Source: Agrobacterium pusense (lineage in GTDB: Bacteria; Pseudomonadota; Alphaproteobacteria; Rhizobiales; Rhizobiaceae). Taken from it: 64,000 bases of DNA. Under the pieces are notes generated by a model, which made no database searches, had not been told where the DNA came from, and saw only the letters and a list, made by a program, of their open reading frames with translations. Position 1 is the stretch's first letter. Each line of letters begins with the position of its first letter. Shown piece by piece: positions 52,410-62,069 of this stretch. Position numbers and translations under genes: made by a program. The stretch lies in assembly GCF_900102105.1 (NCBI RefSeq), contig NZ_FNBB01000004.1, positions 186,001 to 250,000 of the forward strand, in the 5' to 3' direction.

Positions 52410-53951
52410 TCACCGCGATGCGAGATCCATCACCTTAACCTGCGTGGCTTCACTTCTATCAAGGAAGCCGGTCACCCGACCTTCATGCATGACCATGATG
52501 CGGTCGCTCATTCCCAGAACCTCCGGCATTTCGGAGGAAATCATGATGACGGCGACGCCCTGGCGCGCCATCTCACAAACGAGCTTGTGAATTTCCGCCT
52601 TGGCGCCCACATCGATGCCGCGCGTCGGCTCATCGAGGATCAGAATGCGCGGCTTGGTCAGCATCCAGCGACCGATCAACACTTTCTGCTGGTTGCCGCC
52701 CGAAAGATTTTCGATGCGCTCGTAAAGATGCGGGGTTTTCACCCTCAGCTTGCGGCACATTTCCTCGCAGGCGTCCGACAACGCGTTTTCCTGCACGAAA
52801 CCATTGGCGACATATTTGTCCTGCAGAACGGCGATCTGCATATTTTCCAGAATATTCAGGATCAGCAGACATCCCGTGTCCTTGCGATCCTCGGTCAGAA
52901 ACGCCATGCGATGACGAATGGCTTCCGTCGGGCTGGTGACTGAAACGGGTTTGCCATCGATGCTGATTGTCCCGGAAGACGCGGGCGTCACACCGAAGAC
53001 TGTCTCTGCAACATTGGAACGACCGGAACCGACCAGGCCCGCGACGCCGAGAATTTCACCGGCGCGAACGTCGAAGGAAATATCGTGGAACACGCCATCA
53101 AGCGTCAGGTTCTTGACCGACAGGACAACGTCGCCGATAGGAACCTCTTCCTTCGGGAACATCTGCGTGATCTCGCGGCCCACCATCATACGGATGATGT
53201 CGTCGCGCGTTACATCGGTAGAGGCATGCGTGCCGATATATTCCCCGTCCCGGAAAACAGAGAACTCGTCGGCGATTTCGAATAGCTCGTTCATCTTGTG
53301 GGTGATGTAGACGATGCCGATACCGCGTTCCCTGAGATCGCGAATGATGCGGAAGAGATGCTCCACCTCGCGCTCCGTCAGCGCGGATGTCGGCTCGTCC
53401 ATGATGAGAACGTCGGAATCGTAGGAAACCGCCTTGGCAATCTCGACCATCTGACGGCTGGCGACGGAAAGCTCACCGACCCGCGTTTCCGGATCGAGAT
53501 CGATACCGAGGCGATCCAGCAGGGCTTCGGTACGGCGGTACATCTCGCCATGATCGATAAGGCCCAGCCGGTTCTTGGGTTCCCGTCTGATCCAGATATT
53601 TTCCGCGACCGTCATGTAAGCCATCAGGTTCAATTCCTGATGGATCATGGCAATACCGTTTTCCAACGCATCAAGCGGGGAATCGAGACGAATGTCGGCG
53701 CCTTTCAGGCGGATTTCGCCGCTGTCTGGCTGGTAGATGCCAGCCAGAATCTTCATCAGCGTCGATTTTCCAGCGCCGTTCTCGCCCATCAGCGCGTGCA
53801 CGGTGCCGCGCCTTAGCTTGAACTGCACATCATCGAGCGCCACCACGCCGGGAAATTCCTTGCGTATGCCTTCGACGGCGAGAAGGTATTCCGCATTCGG
53901 CACGGCGCCGCTGGCGCGCACGGCGGCCATTGTCGATGGACTGACGACCAT
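52410..53951 (-). CDS. Sugar ABC transporter ATPase with two nucleotide-binding domains (RbsA/XylG type)
   Basis: 513 aa. NBD1 has Walker A 'GENGAGKST', signature '[15 protein letters not shown]' and Walker B '[11 protein letters not shown]'. NBD2 has the degenerate Walker A 'GLVGSGRSN' normal for this family, with '[15 protein letters not shown]' and '[16 protein letters not shown]'. The frame extends to 54050, but GGAGGATGAG before 53951 picks that ATG. It is coupled to the permease 32 bases downstream. Monosaccharide or inositol uptake is the family's role. Confidence 0.92.
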   Translation of the reverse strand: MVVSPSTMAAVRASGAVPNAEYLLAVEGIRKEFPGVVALDDVQFKLRRGTVHALMGENGAGKSTLMKILAGIYQPDSGEIRLKGADIRLDSPLDALENGIAMIHQELNLMAYMTVAENIWIRREPKNRLGLIDHGEMYRRTEALLDRLGIDLDPETRVGELSVASRQMVEIAKAVSYDSDVLIMDEPTSALTEREVEHLFRIIRDLRERGIGIVYITHKMNELFEIADEFSVFRDGEYIGTHASTDVTRDDIIRMMVGREITQMFPKEEVPIGDVVLSVKNLTLDGVFHDISFDVRAGEILGVAGLVGSGRSNVAETVFGVTPASSGTISIDGKPVSVTSPTEAIRHRMAFLTEDRKDTGCLLILNILENMQIAVLQDKYVANGFVQENALSDACEEMCRKLRVKTPHLYERIENLSGGNQQKVLIGRWMLTKPRILILDEPTRGIDVGAKAEIHKLVCEMARQGVAVIMISSEMPEVLGMSDRIMVMHEGRVTGFLDRSEATQVKVMDLASR

Positions 53952-54133
53952 CTCATCCTCCACAATAGACAAAATTGACCGGAAACAGGCTTCGCCCAAT
54001 GGCGCACCTTGCCTCCGGGGAGGCTTACAGCGCCATGTCGACCACAACATGCAGGGCGCTGCAACACTTTGAATTCACTGGAATTCAATCACGATCCCCT
54101 CATGCGCCGAAGCTTGTTCGGCGCCGTCGGGAA

Positions 54134-54177
54134 CCGGCATCTGCCTCCAATATCAATCTGAACGGCGCAGATGCCGG
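54134..54177 (-). other. Hairpin after the ribose-type binding-protein gene
   Basis: Perfect 11-bp stem CCGGCATCTGC / GCAGATGCCGG with a 22-base loop, 10 bases after the stop at 54188, without a long T run. It probably acts as attenuator or message stabiliser between the binding protein and the ATPase gene 236 bases on. Confidence 0.6.
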
Positions 54178-54187
54178 AAGGCGGCCA

Positions 54188-55117
54188 CTAGTTCTTGGCC
54201 ACGTAGTCCTTGACGTTTTCAGGCGTGACGAGCTGGAAGGGGATGTAAACCTTCTTCTCGACCTTCTCGCCCTTGACGAGCTTCAGCGCGGCATCAAGTG
54301 CGCCCTTGCCCTGGCCTGCCGCATCCTGGAAGACCGTGGCGTCGAGATCGCCCGCCTGCATGGCGGCGAGAGCATCCTGCGTGGCGTCCACACCGGCGAC
54401 GACATAATCCTTCATGTCCTTGCCAGCAGCCTTCAGAGACTGAATGGCGCCGATCGCCATTTCGTCGTTATTGGCGATGACGGCGTTGAACTCGATGCCG
54501 CTCGACAGCCAGTTGGTCACGAGGTCGGAACCCTGCGTGCGCTGCCAGTTGGCAGTCTGCTCTTCAACCACGGAGATGCCTTTGCAATCGTCGGTTTTCA
54601 AGACATCCTTCGCAGACTGCGTGCGCATGCGCGCCGCCTGGTTCGAGAGCTCGCCCATCATGATGACGGCATTGCCCTTGCCACCGAGGAGGCGGCAAAC
54701 CTCTTTCGCCTCAAGCGTACCAGCCACCGTTTCGTCGGAGGCGACAAACGCCTGTCCGTCCGGCAGGCTGTCGACGTTCACCGGCTGGCGGTTGACGTAA
54801 ACGAGCGGAATCTTGGCGTCGGCTGCGAGCTTGGACATGGCCGCTGTCGCATCCGTGTCCACAGGGTTGACGATGATTGCGTCGACCTTGGAAGCGATGA
54901 AGTTCTGGATCTGGCTCTGCTGCTTGGCGACGTCGTTCTGCGCATCCTCGACCTGCAGGGTGACGCCCTTCAGCTCCTTGGAATAATCCTGCATGCCATT
55001 GCGCAGCACGGTCAGGAAGTTGTCGTCAAACAGCGCCATCGAGACACCTACGGTCTCCGCATTGGCCGCCGTGCCGAGAAGCACAGACATAGCTGCGCCG
55101 ATGATAAATTTCTTCAT
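54188..55117 (-). CDS. Sugar-binding protein, ribose/rhizopine class
   Basis: 309-aa family 4 (RbsB-like) periplasmic binding protein with signal peptide 'MKKFIIGAAMSVLLGTAANA'. Mature landmarks: 'VGVSMALFDDNFLTVLRNGMQDYSKE', 'AIIVNPVDTDATAAMSKLAADAKIPLVYVNRQP' and 'AVIANNDEMAIGAIQSLKAAGKD'. The overall sequence reads closest in my memory to MocB/inositol-type members of the class rather than to strict ribose binders, but this needs alignment. CGGAGGAG precedes the ATG. First gene of the three-gene operon. Confidence 0.9.
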   Translation of the reverse strand: MKKFIIGAAMSVLLGTAANAETVGVSMALFDDNFLTVLRNGMQDYSKELKGVTLQVEDAQNDVAKQQSQIQNFIASKVDAIIVNPVDTDATAAMSKLAADAKIPLVYVNRQPVNVDSLPDGQAFVASDETVAGTLEAKEVCRLLGGKGNAVIMMGELSNQAARMRTQSAKDVLKTDDCKGISVVEEQTANWQRTQGSDLVTNWLSSGIEFNAVIANNDEMAIGAIQSLKAAGKDMKDYVVAGVDATQDALAAMQAGDLDATVFQDAAGQGKGALDAALKLVKGEKVEKKVYIPFQLVTPENVKDYVAKN

Positions 55118-55200
55118 TGTTTTCTCCTCCGTGGCGTCCGGCGCCGCCTCTCCCAGCCGGAGGCGAACCCGAAAGCCCGCCGCAACCTCCTCACATCAGA

Positions 55201-55268
55201 AAACGGAATAATGAAACCGATTTTCTGTCTGTTCGATATATTTATTCCATTTTTGGTTCGAACGTCAA
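55201..55268 (-). promoter_or_regulatory. Promoter and inverted repeat of the ribose-type operon
   Basis: On the minus strand TTGACG (55263-55268) and ATAAAT (55240-55245) are spaced 17 bp. An inverted repeat AAACGGAATAA (55201-55211) / TTATTCCATTT (55242-55252), 10 of 11 matching, overlaps the -10 with its upstream arm. This is a typical repressor layout. The rest of the 502-bp gap (to 55619) contains one further stem, GTGCCGCC/GGCGGCAC at 55561-55587, after the M20 gene. Confidence 0.55.
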
Positions 55269-55619
55269 TGTTTTCTTCGCAGCCCCGCAGCGGAGTGGTG
55301 CACAAGGCTGTGATGATGGGAAATTGCGGAGAAAGCGCCTTCCGGATCGCATAGCCGTGGAAGATGCAGAGGCTCGCTCGGCCTCGTTCCCAACCGGGAG
55401 GCCGGTCCATAAGCCGTTGAAATTATGGTTTACGGCTCGAAATCGGGAGAACTCGGCCGGGATGGAAGATTTATTCCAAACCGGCATTCACCGGCTCTCC
55501 TTGGAGAAGGCCGGCGGCACATCAGCTTTTCTTCTGCTCGAAACAGTCAGGGGATCTTCCGTGCCGCCTGTGGAAATATGGCGGCACGGGGACGGCGGCA
55601 AAAGGAGGTGCGTAGCGCC
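55269..55619. other. Spacer between the ribose-type and peptide-type operons
   Basis: About 350 bp between the stop of the leftward M20 gene and the promoter of the next leftward operon. Apart from the 8-bp stem at 55561-55587, which may end the upstream transcript, I see no gene, repeat or RNA. Confidence 0.5.
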
Positions 55620-57062
55620 TTACCGGTGGGAACCCGGCATGACATCGGCGGGAATCGGGCAGACATATTTGCTGCCTTCCGTCTTTTCCTGCCATTCCTT
55701 CTTGGCGCTGGCGAGCAGTTCCGGCGATGTCATCAGTGAAAGACCTGTCGCTGCAAGCGTTTTGGCGGCATGCACCATGGCCTTGTGGGCGGCAGGAGTT
55801 TTGCCTTGTGCCACCACCTGCCAGGTATGCGGATTGGTCCCGATCGCCCAGGCGGGTGTCCAGCATTGTGCCGTCGGTGTCACCCAGCTGACGTCACCGA
55901 CATCGGTGGAGCCGGCCCGAAAATGCGAATGCCCCTCGAAATCCCGCAGCCCGAGATGCAGGGGCGTCGAGCCGTCGATCTTACGGTTGGAAAAGACATC
56001 ACCCTTTATCTGGTAGAGCCGGATGCTGCTTTTGATCGCCTCGTCGGTGAAAGTGTCCTGGATGCGTTTGGCAAAAGCGATATCCGCTTCGTCGAAAGCG
56101 ACGGGGCCAAGCGCCACCATGTTTTCATGCATCGCCGTTTCCAGCGCGATGTTGGGCAGGAGATTGGTGGAGGCGGTATCAAAGACGATCTCCACCTCGG
56201 TCTCGGTCATCAGTGCCGCACCGCGCGCCACCTTGTCCACCCGCGCGGCGAGATCAAGCGCCTGACGCATTTCCGGGGCGCGGATCAGATAAAGGACTTC
56301 CGCCTTGGCCTGCACCACATTTGCCGCCTTGCCGCCAGTGTCAGTGATTGCATAATGTACGCGGCAATCCTGCGGCATGTGTTCGCGCAGGAAATTGACG
56401 CCGACATTCATGAGTTCGACGGCATCGAGCGCCGAGCGGCCGAGATGGGCTGCATTGGAAGCGTGGGCCGCAACACCCTGGAAACGGTAAAAATATTCCA
56501 GCACGGCCAGATTATTGGTCGAGCGTACCCCGTTGAACGGTGCCGGGTGCCAGGTCAGCGCAGCATCGACATCGTCAAACAGGCCGGCACGCACCATGAA
56601 GGTCTTACCGGAACCGCCCTCCTCGCCGGGGCAGCCGTAATAACGGACGGTGCCGGGCATATTATTCGCCTTCAGATGCCGGGCGAGCGCAATAGCGGCC
56701 ATCAATGAGCCGACGCCGAGCAGGTTATGGCCACAGCCGTGGCCGGTGGCGCCCTCCTCTCGCGGCTGCACCTTCGCCACATCAGCCACCTGGCTCATGC
56801 CAGCCAGCGCATCGAATTCACCGAGGAAGGCGATAACGGGCTTGCCCCTGCCAAATTCGCCGATGAAGGCGGTTTCCATGCCCGCCACACCGCGCCGAAC
56901 CGCAAAGCCATTTTCCTCAAGCGCGGCGGCCAGAACGCCGGCAGATTGCCGTTCTTCAAATTTGAGTTCGGCAAAATCCCAGATGCTGTCGCTCAAAGTG
57001 GTGAAATCAGGCTTCATCGCCTCGATTTCGGCGGCAATCGACATCACAGCATCACGGTTCAT
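55620..57062 (-). CDS. M20 family amidohydrolase (AbgB-like)
   Basis: 480 aa. Metal-binding motifs 'GATGHGCGHNLLGVGSL', the acidic pair in 'YGCPGEEGGSGKT', 'LTWHPAPFNGV' and the dimerisation-domain His in 'GVAAHASNAAHLGRSALDAVELMNVG' are all present. The family includes p-aminobenzoyl-glutamate hydrolase subunit B and N-acyl amino acid amidohydrolases. The frame opens at 57182, but the ATG at 57062 has AGGAAAA. It is the last gene of a leftward peptide-type ABC operon and probably deacylates or cleaves the imported compound in the cytoplasm. Confidence 0.88.
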   Translation of the reverse strand: MNRDAVMSIAAEIEAMKPDFTTLSDSIWDFAELKFEERQSAGVLAAALEENGFAVRRGVAGMETAFIGEFGRGKPVIAFLGEFDALAGMSQVADVAKVQPREEGATGHGCGHNLLGVGSLMAAIALARHLKANNMPGTVRYYGCPGEEGGSGKTFMVRAGLFDDVDAALTWHPAPFNGVRSTNNLAVLEYFYRFQGVAAHASNAAHLGRSALDAVELMNVGVNFLREHMPQDCRVHYAITDTGGKAANVVQAKAEVLYLIRAPEMRQALDLAARVDKVARGAALMTETEVEIVFDTASTNLLPNIALETAMHENMVALGPVAFDEADIAFAKRIQDTFTDEAIKSSIRLYQIKGDVFSNRKIDGSTPLHLGLRDFEGHSHFRAGSTDVGDVSWVTPTAQCWTPAWAIGTNPHTWQVVAQGKTPAAHKAMVHAAKTLAATGLSLMTSPELLASAKKEWQEKTEGSKYVCPIPADVMPGSHR

Positions 57063-57149
57063 GGCTTTTCCTCGCATTTCCGCCCTTTTCGGGCACGCGC
57101 AGGCGCTTCGGCAGAGGCACCGCCAAATTACCGCGCTTAATAATGGAAA

Positions 57150-57180
57150 GCCCGCGCCGGGGTCAGCCGCCGGCGCGGGC
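57150..57180 (-). other. Hairpin between the peptide-binding-protein and M20 genes
   Basis: Perfect 11-bp stem GCCCGCGCCGG / CCGGCGCGGGC with a 9-base loop, 10 bases after the binding-protein stop; TTTCC follows on the minus strand. It probably works as an attenuator that lowers M20 expression relative to the binding protein. Confidence 0.65.
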
Positions 57181-57189
57181 AAGGATGGG

Positions 57190-58734
57190 TCAGTTGTCGA
57201 CCGAGACCTCCCAGAGGCGAGCGTTCGACTGCCAGACGGGCTGGCCCTTCAGCTTCTTCGTCGCGCCCCAGACATCGACCATGTCATAGAGGAAGATACC
57301 CGGCATTTCCTTCAGCATCAGCTCATGGAACTCATCGAAAATCTTCTGGCGTTTCGTCTGGTCGGCCTCAACATAGGCGGCCTTCATCAGCTCGATCGCC
57401 TTCGGATCATCCCACATCAGGGAAGCGTTCTTGTCCTTGTTGCCGACATAAAAGGCATACATCAGCGCCGGGTCGAGGCGCGGAGCGACCGACTGCGAGA
57501 TCACCTGATAATTGCCGGAGCGGCGGCGATCCACCTGGGTGGCATAGTCCAGCACCTCGATCTGCACGTTGAGGCCCGCCTGCTGCATCATCGCCTGCGC
57601 CATGACTGCGGCCGGGAAGCTCGGCACGTTGCCACGCTTGTTGGCGATGATCGAGATTGGTTCGCCCTTGTAACCGGCCGCCTCAAGCTCCTTCTTGGCG
57701 GCATCGATGTCATAGGCCGGACGCTTCTTCTGGGTCTCACCATAATAGACAGAATCCTGCGAAACCATCGAACCGTTGGCCTCGCCCGTGCCGTTGGATG
57801 CGGCGGCAACCAGTTCATCAAGATCGAGTGCCATCGCCATGGCGCGACGCACGCCGGGATTGCTCAGCACCTTGTCACGGGTCTGGATGTAGAACAGGTT
57901 CTTGCCGTTGTTGCGGGAAACGATGAGTTGCATCTTTTCGTTGGTCTTGAACTCCGGAATGAGATCGGGGGAAATCTCGGCCGTATCAAGCACGCCGGAT
58001 TCAAGACCCGCCTTCACGGTCGATGCATCGGGGATGACCATGAACTTGACGCCATCGGCCAGCGGCCGCTTGGAGCCGACCATGCCGTCAGGCTTACCGT
58101 CATTTGCCGGCGAAACGTAGTCGGCAAACTTGGCGAGACGGATATACTCGCCCTTCTTCCACTCGTCCCACTGAAACGGCCCGGTGCCGATCGGCTTGAC
58201 GAAGCTGCCATCGGAGGCAACCGATTCCTGTGAGATCATGCCCGTATAACCGCATTCCGGGCGTGACATGAGGCCCAGGAAAACGCCGGATGGTTTTTCC
58301 AGGGTGATCTCGACAGTGGAAGCGTCCGTGGCCTTGACGCCAGTGACGTGTGCTGCGCCGCCCTCGACGAAATCGTTGAGGCAGGCCCATTTGGTTTCCG
58401 GCTTCAGGTAACGCGTCCAGTTCCAGACGACATCCTCCGCGGTGAGCGGCTTGCCGTTGTGGAATTTCACGTCCTTGCGCAGCTTGAACGTATAGGTCAG
58501 GCCATCAGGGGCGACCTCGACGCTTTCTGCGAGAAGCGGCTTCACCTCACCGGCATTGTTATAGCCGACGAGACCCTCGACGATATGCAGGATGACCCCA
58601 TCCGTATTGCCATCGCGGTTCACCCCCGGGTTGTTGCTGCGCAGATCCGAGCTCTGCGCAATGGTGATGTCGCGTGCTGCGGTTATGTTGGCCGTTACGA
58701 GCAGGGCAACGCCTGCGAGAAGAAGTTTTTTCAC
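57190..58734 (-). CDS. Peptide-type ABC binding protein (DppA/OppA family 5)
   Basis: 514 aa. Starts with GTG at 58734 (AAAGGGTAGAACA before it) and a signal peptide 'KKLLLAGVALLVTANITAA'. The mature opening is 'DITIAQSSDLRSNNPGVNRDGNTDGVILHIVEGLVGYNN', followed by 'LLAESVEVAPDGLTYTFKLRKDVKFHNGKPLTAEDVVWNW', the SBP_bac_5 signature. It is complete at the C-terminus ('LWEVSVDN'). It lies after the serine hydrolase gene, not first in the operon. The ligand could be a peptide, opine or acylated amino acid. Confidence 0.92.
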   Translation of the reverse strand: MKKLLLAGVALLVTANITAARDITIAQSSDLRSNNPGVNRDGNTDGVILHIVEGLVGYNNAGEVKPLLAESVEVAPDGLTYTFKLRKDVKFHNGKPLTAEDVVWNWTRYLKPETKWACLNDFVEGGAAHVTGVKATDASTVEITLEKPSGVFLGLMSRPECGYTGMISQESVASDGSFVKPIGTGPFQWDEWKKGEYIRLAKFADYVSPANDGKPDGMVGSKRPLADGVKFMVIPDASTVKAGLESGVLDTAEISPDLIPEFKTNEKMQLIVSRNNGKNLFYIQTRDKVLSNPGVRRAMAMALDLDELVAAASNGTGEANGSMVSQDSVYYGETQKKRPAYDIDAAKKELEAAGYKGEPISIIANKRGNVPSFPAAVMAQAMMQQAGLNVQIEVLDYATQVDRRRSGNYQVISQSVAPRLDPALMYAFYVGNKDKNASLMWDDPKAIELMKAAYVEADQTKRQKIFDEFHELMLKEMPGIFLYDMVDVWGATKKLKGQPVWQSNARLWEVSVDN

Positions 58735-58763
58735 TGTTCTACCCTTTTTGTTGTCGTTGATTG

Positions 58764-59606
58764 TTATTGATGAAAGCCATCCCAGCACGCCTGCGCCAGC
58801 CGGCCGATCGTTTCGAGCGCGATGGTGTATCCCGGCGTGCCGTCAGGCATGGTTTGCGGCACCTCATCGGTATAGGCGGTGATGATGAAGGACGGCGCGC
58901 CGTTTCTGTAGACGATGCCCGCATCCATGCGACCACGTTTGCCGCGACCGCTCTTGCTCGACACCACGGCCTCGAACGGCAGGCGGGAGCGAATTCCATA
59001 ACGCAAAATCTGGTTCTTCAGCGTCTGCATCGCCCATTCGCACAATTGCGCACTGCATCCGAGCTTCGCCTGCGCTTGCCGTGAGGACTGGGCATCGAGA
59101 ATGGTCTGCAACAGCAACACCTGGTCCGCCGCCGACGTTGTGGTGACGGTTTTAAGCGGATGGTCCGCCGCCAGTGCCAATGGCGGAATGAGAAAACGAT
59201 GATGGGTGTTGGACATGCCGAGCGATTTGCAATAGCCGTCCACCTCTTCCAGCGTCAGCCTCTCCAGCACCATCTTGGTGCAGACATTATCGCTCAGCAC
59301 CATCATGCCGGCGACGGCATCGCGTAGCGAAATCACGATACCCGGGGTCATGTAGCGGAACATGCCGCTCGCCACCTCTTCCGCCAGCCGCTTTTCGTAG
59401 ATGACGGGCTGGTCGAGATCGATCCGCCCTTCGCTGGCGGCCTTGAGCACTGCCATCATGATCGACGTCTTGCGGGTGCTGCCCGATGGCGTCTCCTCGT
59501 TTTCTCCCCGGCCGATCTCTTCACCGGTCAGGAGATTGCGCACCATGAAGCGCGTCACGAAAGGCTGTGCATCACAGATCGCATTTAATTGGGCAGCCAC
59601 TGTCAT
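58764..59606 (-). CDS. Class-A-beta-lactamase-like serine hydrolase, cytoplasmic
   Basis: 280 aa, no signal peptide. The penicilloyl serine transferase fold motifs are S43-x2-K46 ('GSTRKTS'), SDN at 105-107 ('MVLSDNVC') and KSG at 218-220 ('SSKSGRG'). I find no convincing equivalent of the class A omega-loop Glu (ExxxN); the stretch between SDN and KSG is HHRFLIPPLALAADHP-like. Deacylation by the normal beta-lactamase route is therefore doubtful, and esterase, amidase or peptidase work is likelier. AGGAAG before ATG 59606 favours that start over 59630. It lies between the ATPase and binding-protein genes, inside the operon. Confidence 0.85.
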   Translation of the reverse strand: MTVAAQLNAICDAQPFVTRFMVRNLLTGEEIGRGENEETPSGSTRKTSIMMAVLKAASEGRIDLDQPVIYEKRLAEEVASGMFRYMTPGIVISLRDAVAGMMVLSDNVCTKMVLERLTLEEVDGYCKSLGMSNTHHRFLIPPLALAADHPLKTVTTTSAADQVLLLQTILDAQSSRQAQAKLGCSAQLCEWAMQTLKNQILRYGIRSRLPFEAVVSSKSGRGKRGRMDAGIVYRNGAPSFIITAYTDEVPQTMPDGTPGYTIALETIGRLAQACWDGFHQ

Positions 59607-59619
59607 TGTCATCTTCCTG

Positions 59620-61254
59620 TTAAACTTCATCTTCCAGACGCCATTTCAGTGTCACGCCGCCCTTTTCATTCTGGTCGAGGGCGGGAATGGCCGAGAGCAG
59701 CCGGCGCGTATAGGCTTCCTTCGGACTGTCGAAAATCGTGTCGCGGTCACCCTCTTCGATGATGCGCCCGTCCTGCATGACGACGACACGGTCCGCCACC
59801 TGCTCCACCACACCGAGATCATGGCTGATGAACAGGCAGGAAAAGCCGTAACGTTTCTGCAAATCGGAAAAGAGATCGAGCACCTGCGCCCGCACCGTCA
59901 CGTCGAGTGCCGAGACCGGTTCGTCGGCGATCAGGAACCGCGGACGGCGGGCAATGGCGCGGGCAATCGCCACGCGCTGGCGCTGGCCGCCGGAAAGCTC
60001 GTGCGGATAACGGGCGGCGTAGTCAGCGCCGAGCCCCACTTCCTCCAGTGTTTCCAGCGCCCGCTTGCGCTTGGCGGCCTGATCGAGGTCAGGCATGAGG
60101 CGCAATGCCTCCTCCACCAGCGCCTGAATGGTCATGCGCGGATCAAGCGAGGAATAGGGATCCTGAAACACCATCTGGCAATTCAGGCGATAATCCTTCC
60201 AGTCCTCGTTGCGCTCGCGGCCCTGAAAGCGGATATGCCCTTCGCTTTCCTTGACGAGCCCGGCAATGGTGCGGCCAAGCGTCGTTTTGCCGGAACCGGA
60301 ACCACCGACGAGCGCCACGACCTCTCCCTCATGAATATCGATGCTGACGCCATGCAGCGCCCGCTTCGGTTTGGCTTTTTTCAGCAGCGATTTGCGACCG
60401 GCATAATCCACAACGATATCGCGGGCCGAAACCATCGGCGCCTTGGAGGTGTCTATACGGCGCGGCTCGCCGCGGAACGGCAGGGAGGAAAGCAGCTTCT
60501 TGGTATATGGGTGCTGCGGCGCGTCCAGCAGGTCCTCGGTACGGCCCTGCTCGACAATCGCGCCTTTTTCCATGACCACGATGCGTCTGGTATAACGCGC
60601 CACCATCGGCAGATCATGGCTGATGAGCAAAACGGCGGTGCCTTCCGCACGTGTCAGCTCCACCATCAGTTCCATGACATCGCGCTGGATGACAGCGTCA
60701 AGTGCCGTCGTCGGCTCGTCGGCAATCAGCAAAGCGGGTTTCAACAGCATGACCGAGGCCAGCATGATGCGCTGGCGCATACCGCCGGAAAACTCATGCG
60801 GATAGGCCGTCAACGCGCCTTCGGGGTCGCGGATGCCGACCCGGCTCAGCATGTCGAGAATTCTCGCGCGGCGCTCTTCTCCCGACAATTTCGTGTGAAG
60901 GATCAGCCCCTCTTCCAGCTGCCGGCCTATCGTCATTGATGGATTGAGGGAGGTCATCGGCTCCTGAAACACCACACCGATCTCCGCGCCGCGCAGATTT
61001 CGAAGCGCCTTCACCGGCAGGGACATCACATCCTGCCCCTTGTAGACGATCGATCCGCCGGTGACAGCGATGGCCGGTGGCAGAAGCGAGATGAGCGCGC
61101 GGGTGGCGAGCGTTTTACCCGAACCGCTTTCACCGACGATGCCGAAGATTTCGCCCGCGGCTATATCGAAGGAAACATCCTTGACCACCCGATGGCCGGT
61201 TCTGGCGACTTCGAGCGAAAGGCCCCGGACGGTGAGAAGTGTATTATCAGTCAT
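59620..61254 (-). CDS. Peptide-type ABC transporter ATPase, fused DppD-DppF
   Basis: 544 aa with two complete nucleotide-binding domains. Domain 1: 'GESGSGKTLATRALISLLP', 'FSGGMRQRIMLASVM', 'LLIADEPTTALD'. Domain 2: 'GGSGSGKTTLGRTI', 'LSGGQRQRVAIARAI', 'FLIADEPVSALD'. Each half ends with the C-terminal oligopeptide-transporter extension ('HPYTKKLLSSLP', 'EAYTRRLLSAIP'). The fusion is common in alphaproteobacteria. It overlaps the DppC-type permease stop by 4 bases. Confidence 0.93.
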   Translation of the reverse strand: MTDNTLLTVRGLSLEVARTGHRVVKDVSFDIAAGEIFGIVGESGSGKTLATRALISLLPPAIAVTGGSIVYKGQDVMSLPVKALRNLRGAEIGVVFQEPMTSLNPSMTIGRQLEEGLILHTKLSGEERRARILDMLSRVGIRDPEGALTAYPHEFSGGMRQRIMLASVMLLKPALLIADEPTTALDAVIQRDVMELMVELTRAEGTAVLLISHDLPMVARYTRRIVVMEKGAIVEQGRTEDLLDAPQHPYTKKLLSSLPFRGEPRRIDTSKAPMVSARDIVVDYAGRKSLLKKAKPKRALHGVSIDIHEGEVVALVGGSGSGKTTLGRTIAGLVKESEGHIRFQGRERNEDWKDYRLNCQMVFQDPYSSLDPRMTIQALVEEALRLMPDLDQAAKRKRALETLEEVGLGADYAARYPHELSGGQRQRVAIARAIARRPRFLIADEPVSALDVTVRAQVLDLFSDLQKRYGFSCLFISHDLGVVEQVADRVVVMQDGRIIEEGDRDTIFDSPKEAYTRRLLSAIPALDQNEKGGVTLKWRLEDEV

Positions 61255-62069
61255 TTGAGACCTCTCATGCGCGGGTCAAGCCTGTCGCGGAGGGCATCGC
61301 CCAAAAGATTGATGCCGAGCAGCGTCAGCGCGATGCAGAGACCGGGGAAAAGACCCAGCCACACGGCCTGCTGGATGAAGGGTCGGCCGGCGGCCAGCAT
61401 ATTGCCCCAGGTGGGGGCCGGCGGCGGCACACCAAGGCCAAGGAAGGAGAGCGCACTTTCCGACAGAATGGCCCAGCCAAACATGGAAGTGGCAAGAACC
61501 GTGATCGGCGCGATGCAATTGGGCAGGATGTGGCGGAACATGGTGTAGATTTCACCATTGCCCATCACCAGCGACGCCTCGATGAATTCACGCTCACGCA
61601 GAGAAAGCACGGCACCGCGCACCACGCGGGCCATGGATGGCGTATAAGCGATACCTAGAGCGAAGATGATGCCATACTGGTTTGCGCCGAACACCGCGAG
61701 CAGGCCCAGCGCCAGCAGAATGCCGGGAAAGGCGAGAAGCGCATTGTTGATGGCCATGATGACGCCATCCACCCAGCCCCGCGCATAACCGCTGACAAGG
61801 CCGATCAGCGTGCCGCAGATCGTCGCGAAGCTGACCGTCAGGAAGCCGATCCAGACGCTGGCACGTGCGCCGACCATCAGGCGGCTCAAAACATCGCGCC
61901 CGAATTCATCGGTGCCGAGAAGATGGCTGGCGCTTGGACTGGCCAGACGCGAGGCGAAACCGAGCTTCATTGGATCATAAGGTGTCCAGAACAGGCCGGT
62001 TGCGGCGGTAATGAGCAGGAGGGCGATGAGAAAGCCGCCGATAAGCCCGTTGAGTGTGAACTTTTTCAT
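61251..62069 (-). CDS. Peptide-type ABC transporter permease (DppC type)
   Basis: 272 aa. One N-terminal helix, then a periplasmic loop with 'HLLGTDEFGRDVLSRLMVGARASVWIGF', the DppC signature. The cytoplasmic loop 'FIEASLVMGNGEIYTMFRHILPNCIAPI' (EAA type) follows, and it ends 'LGDALRDRLDPRMRGLK'. Four-base overlaps on both sides couple it to the DppB-type permease and the ATPase. Confidence 0.93.
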   Translation of the reverse strand: MKKFTLNGLIGGFLIALLLITAATGLFWTPYDPMKLGFASRLASPSASHLLGTDEFGRDVLSRLMVGARASVWIGFLTVSFATICGTLIGLVSGYARGWVDGVIMAINNALLAFPGILLALGLLAVFGANQYGIIFALGIAYTPSMARVVRGAVLSLREREFIEASLVMGNGEIYTMFRHILPNCIAPITVLATSMFGWAILSESALSFLGLGVPPPAPTWGNMLAAGRPFIQQAVWLGLFPGLCIALTLLGINLLGDALRDRLDPRMRGLK

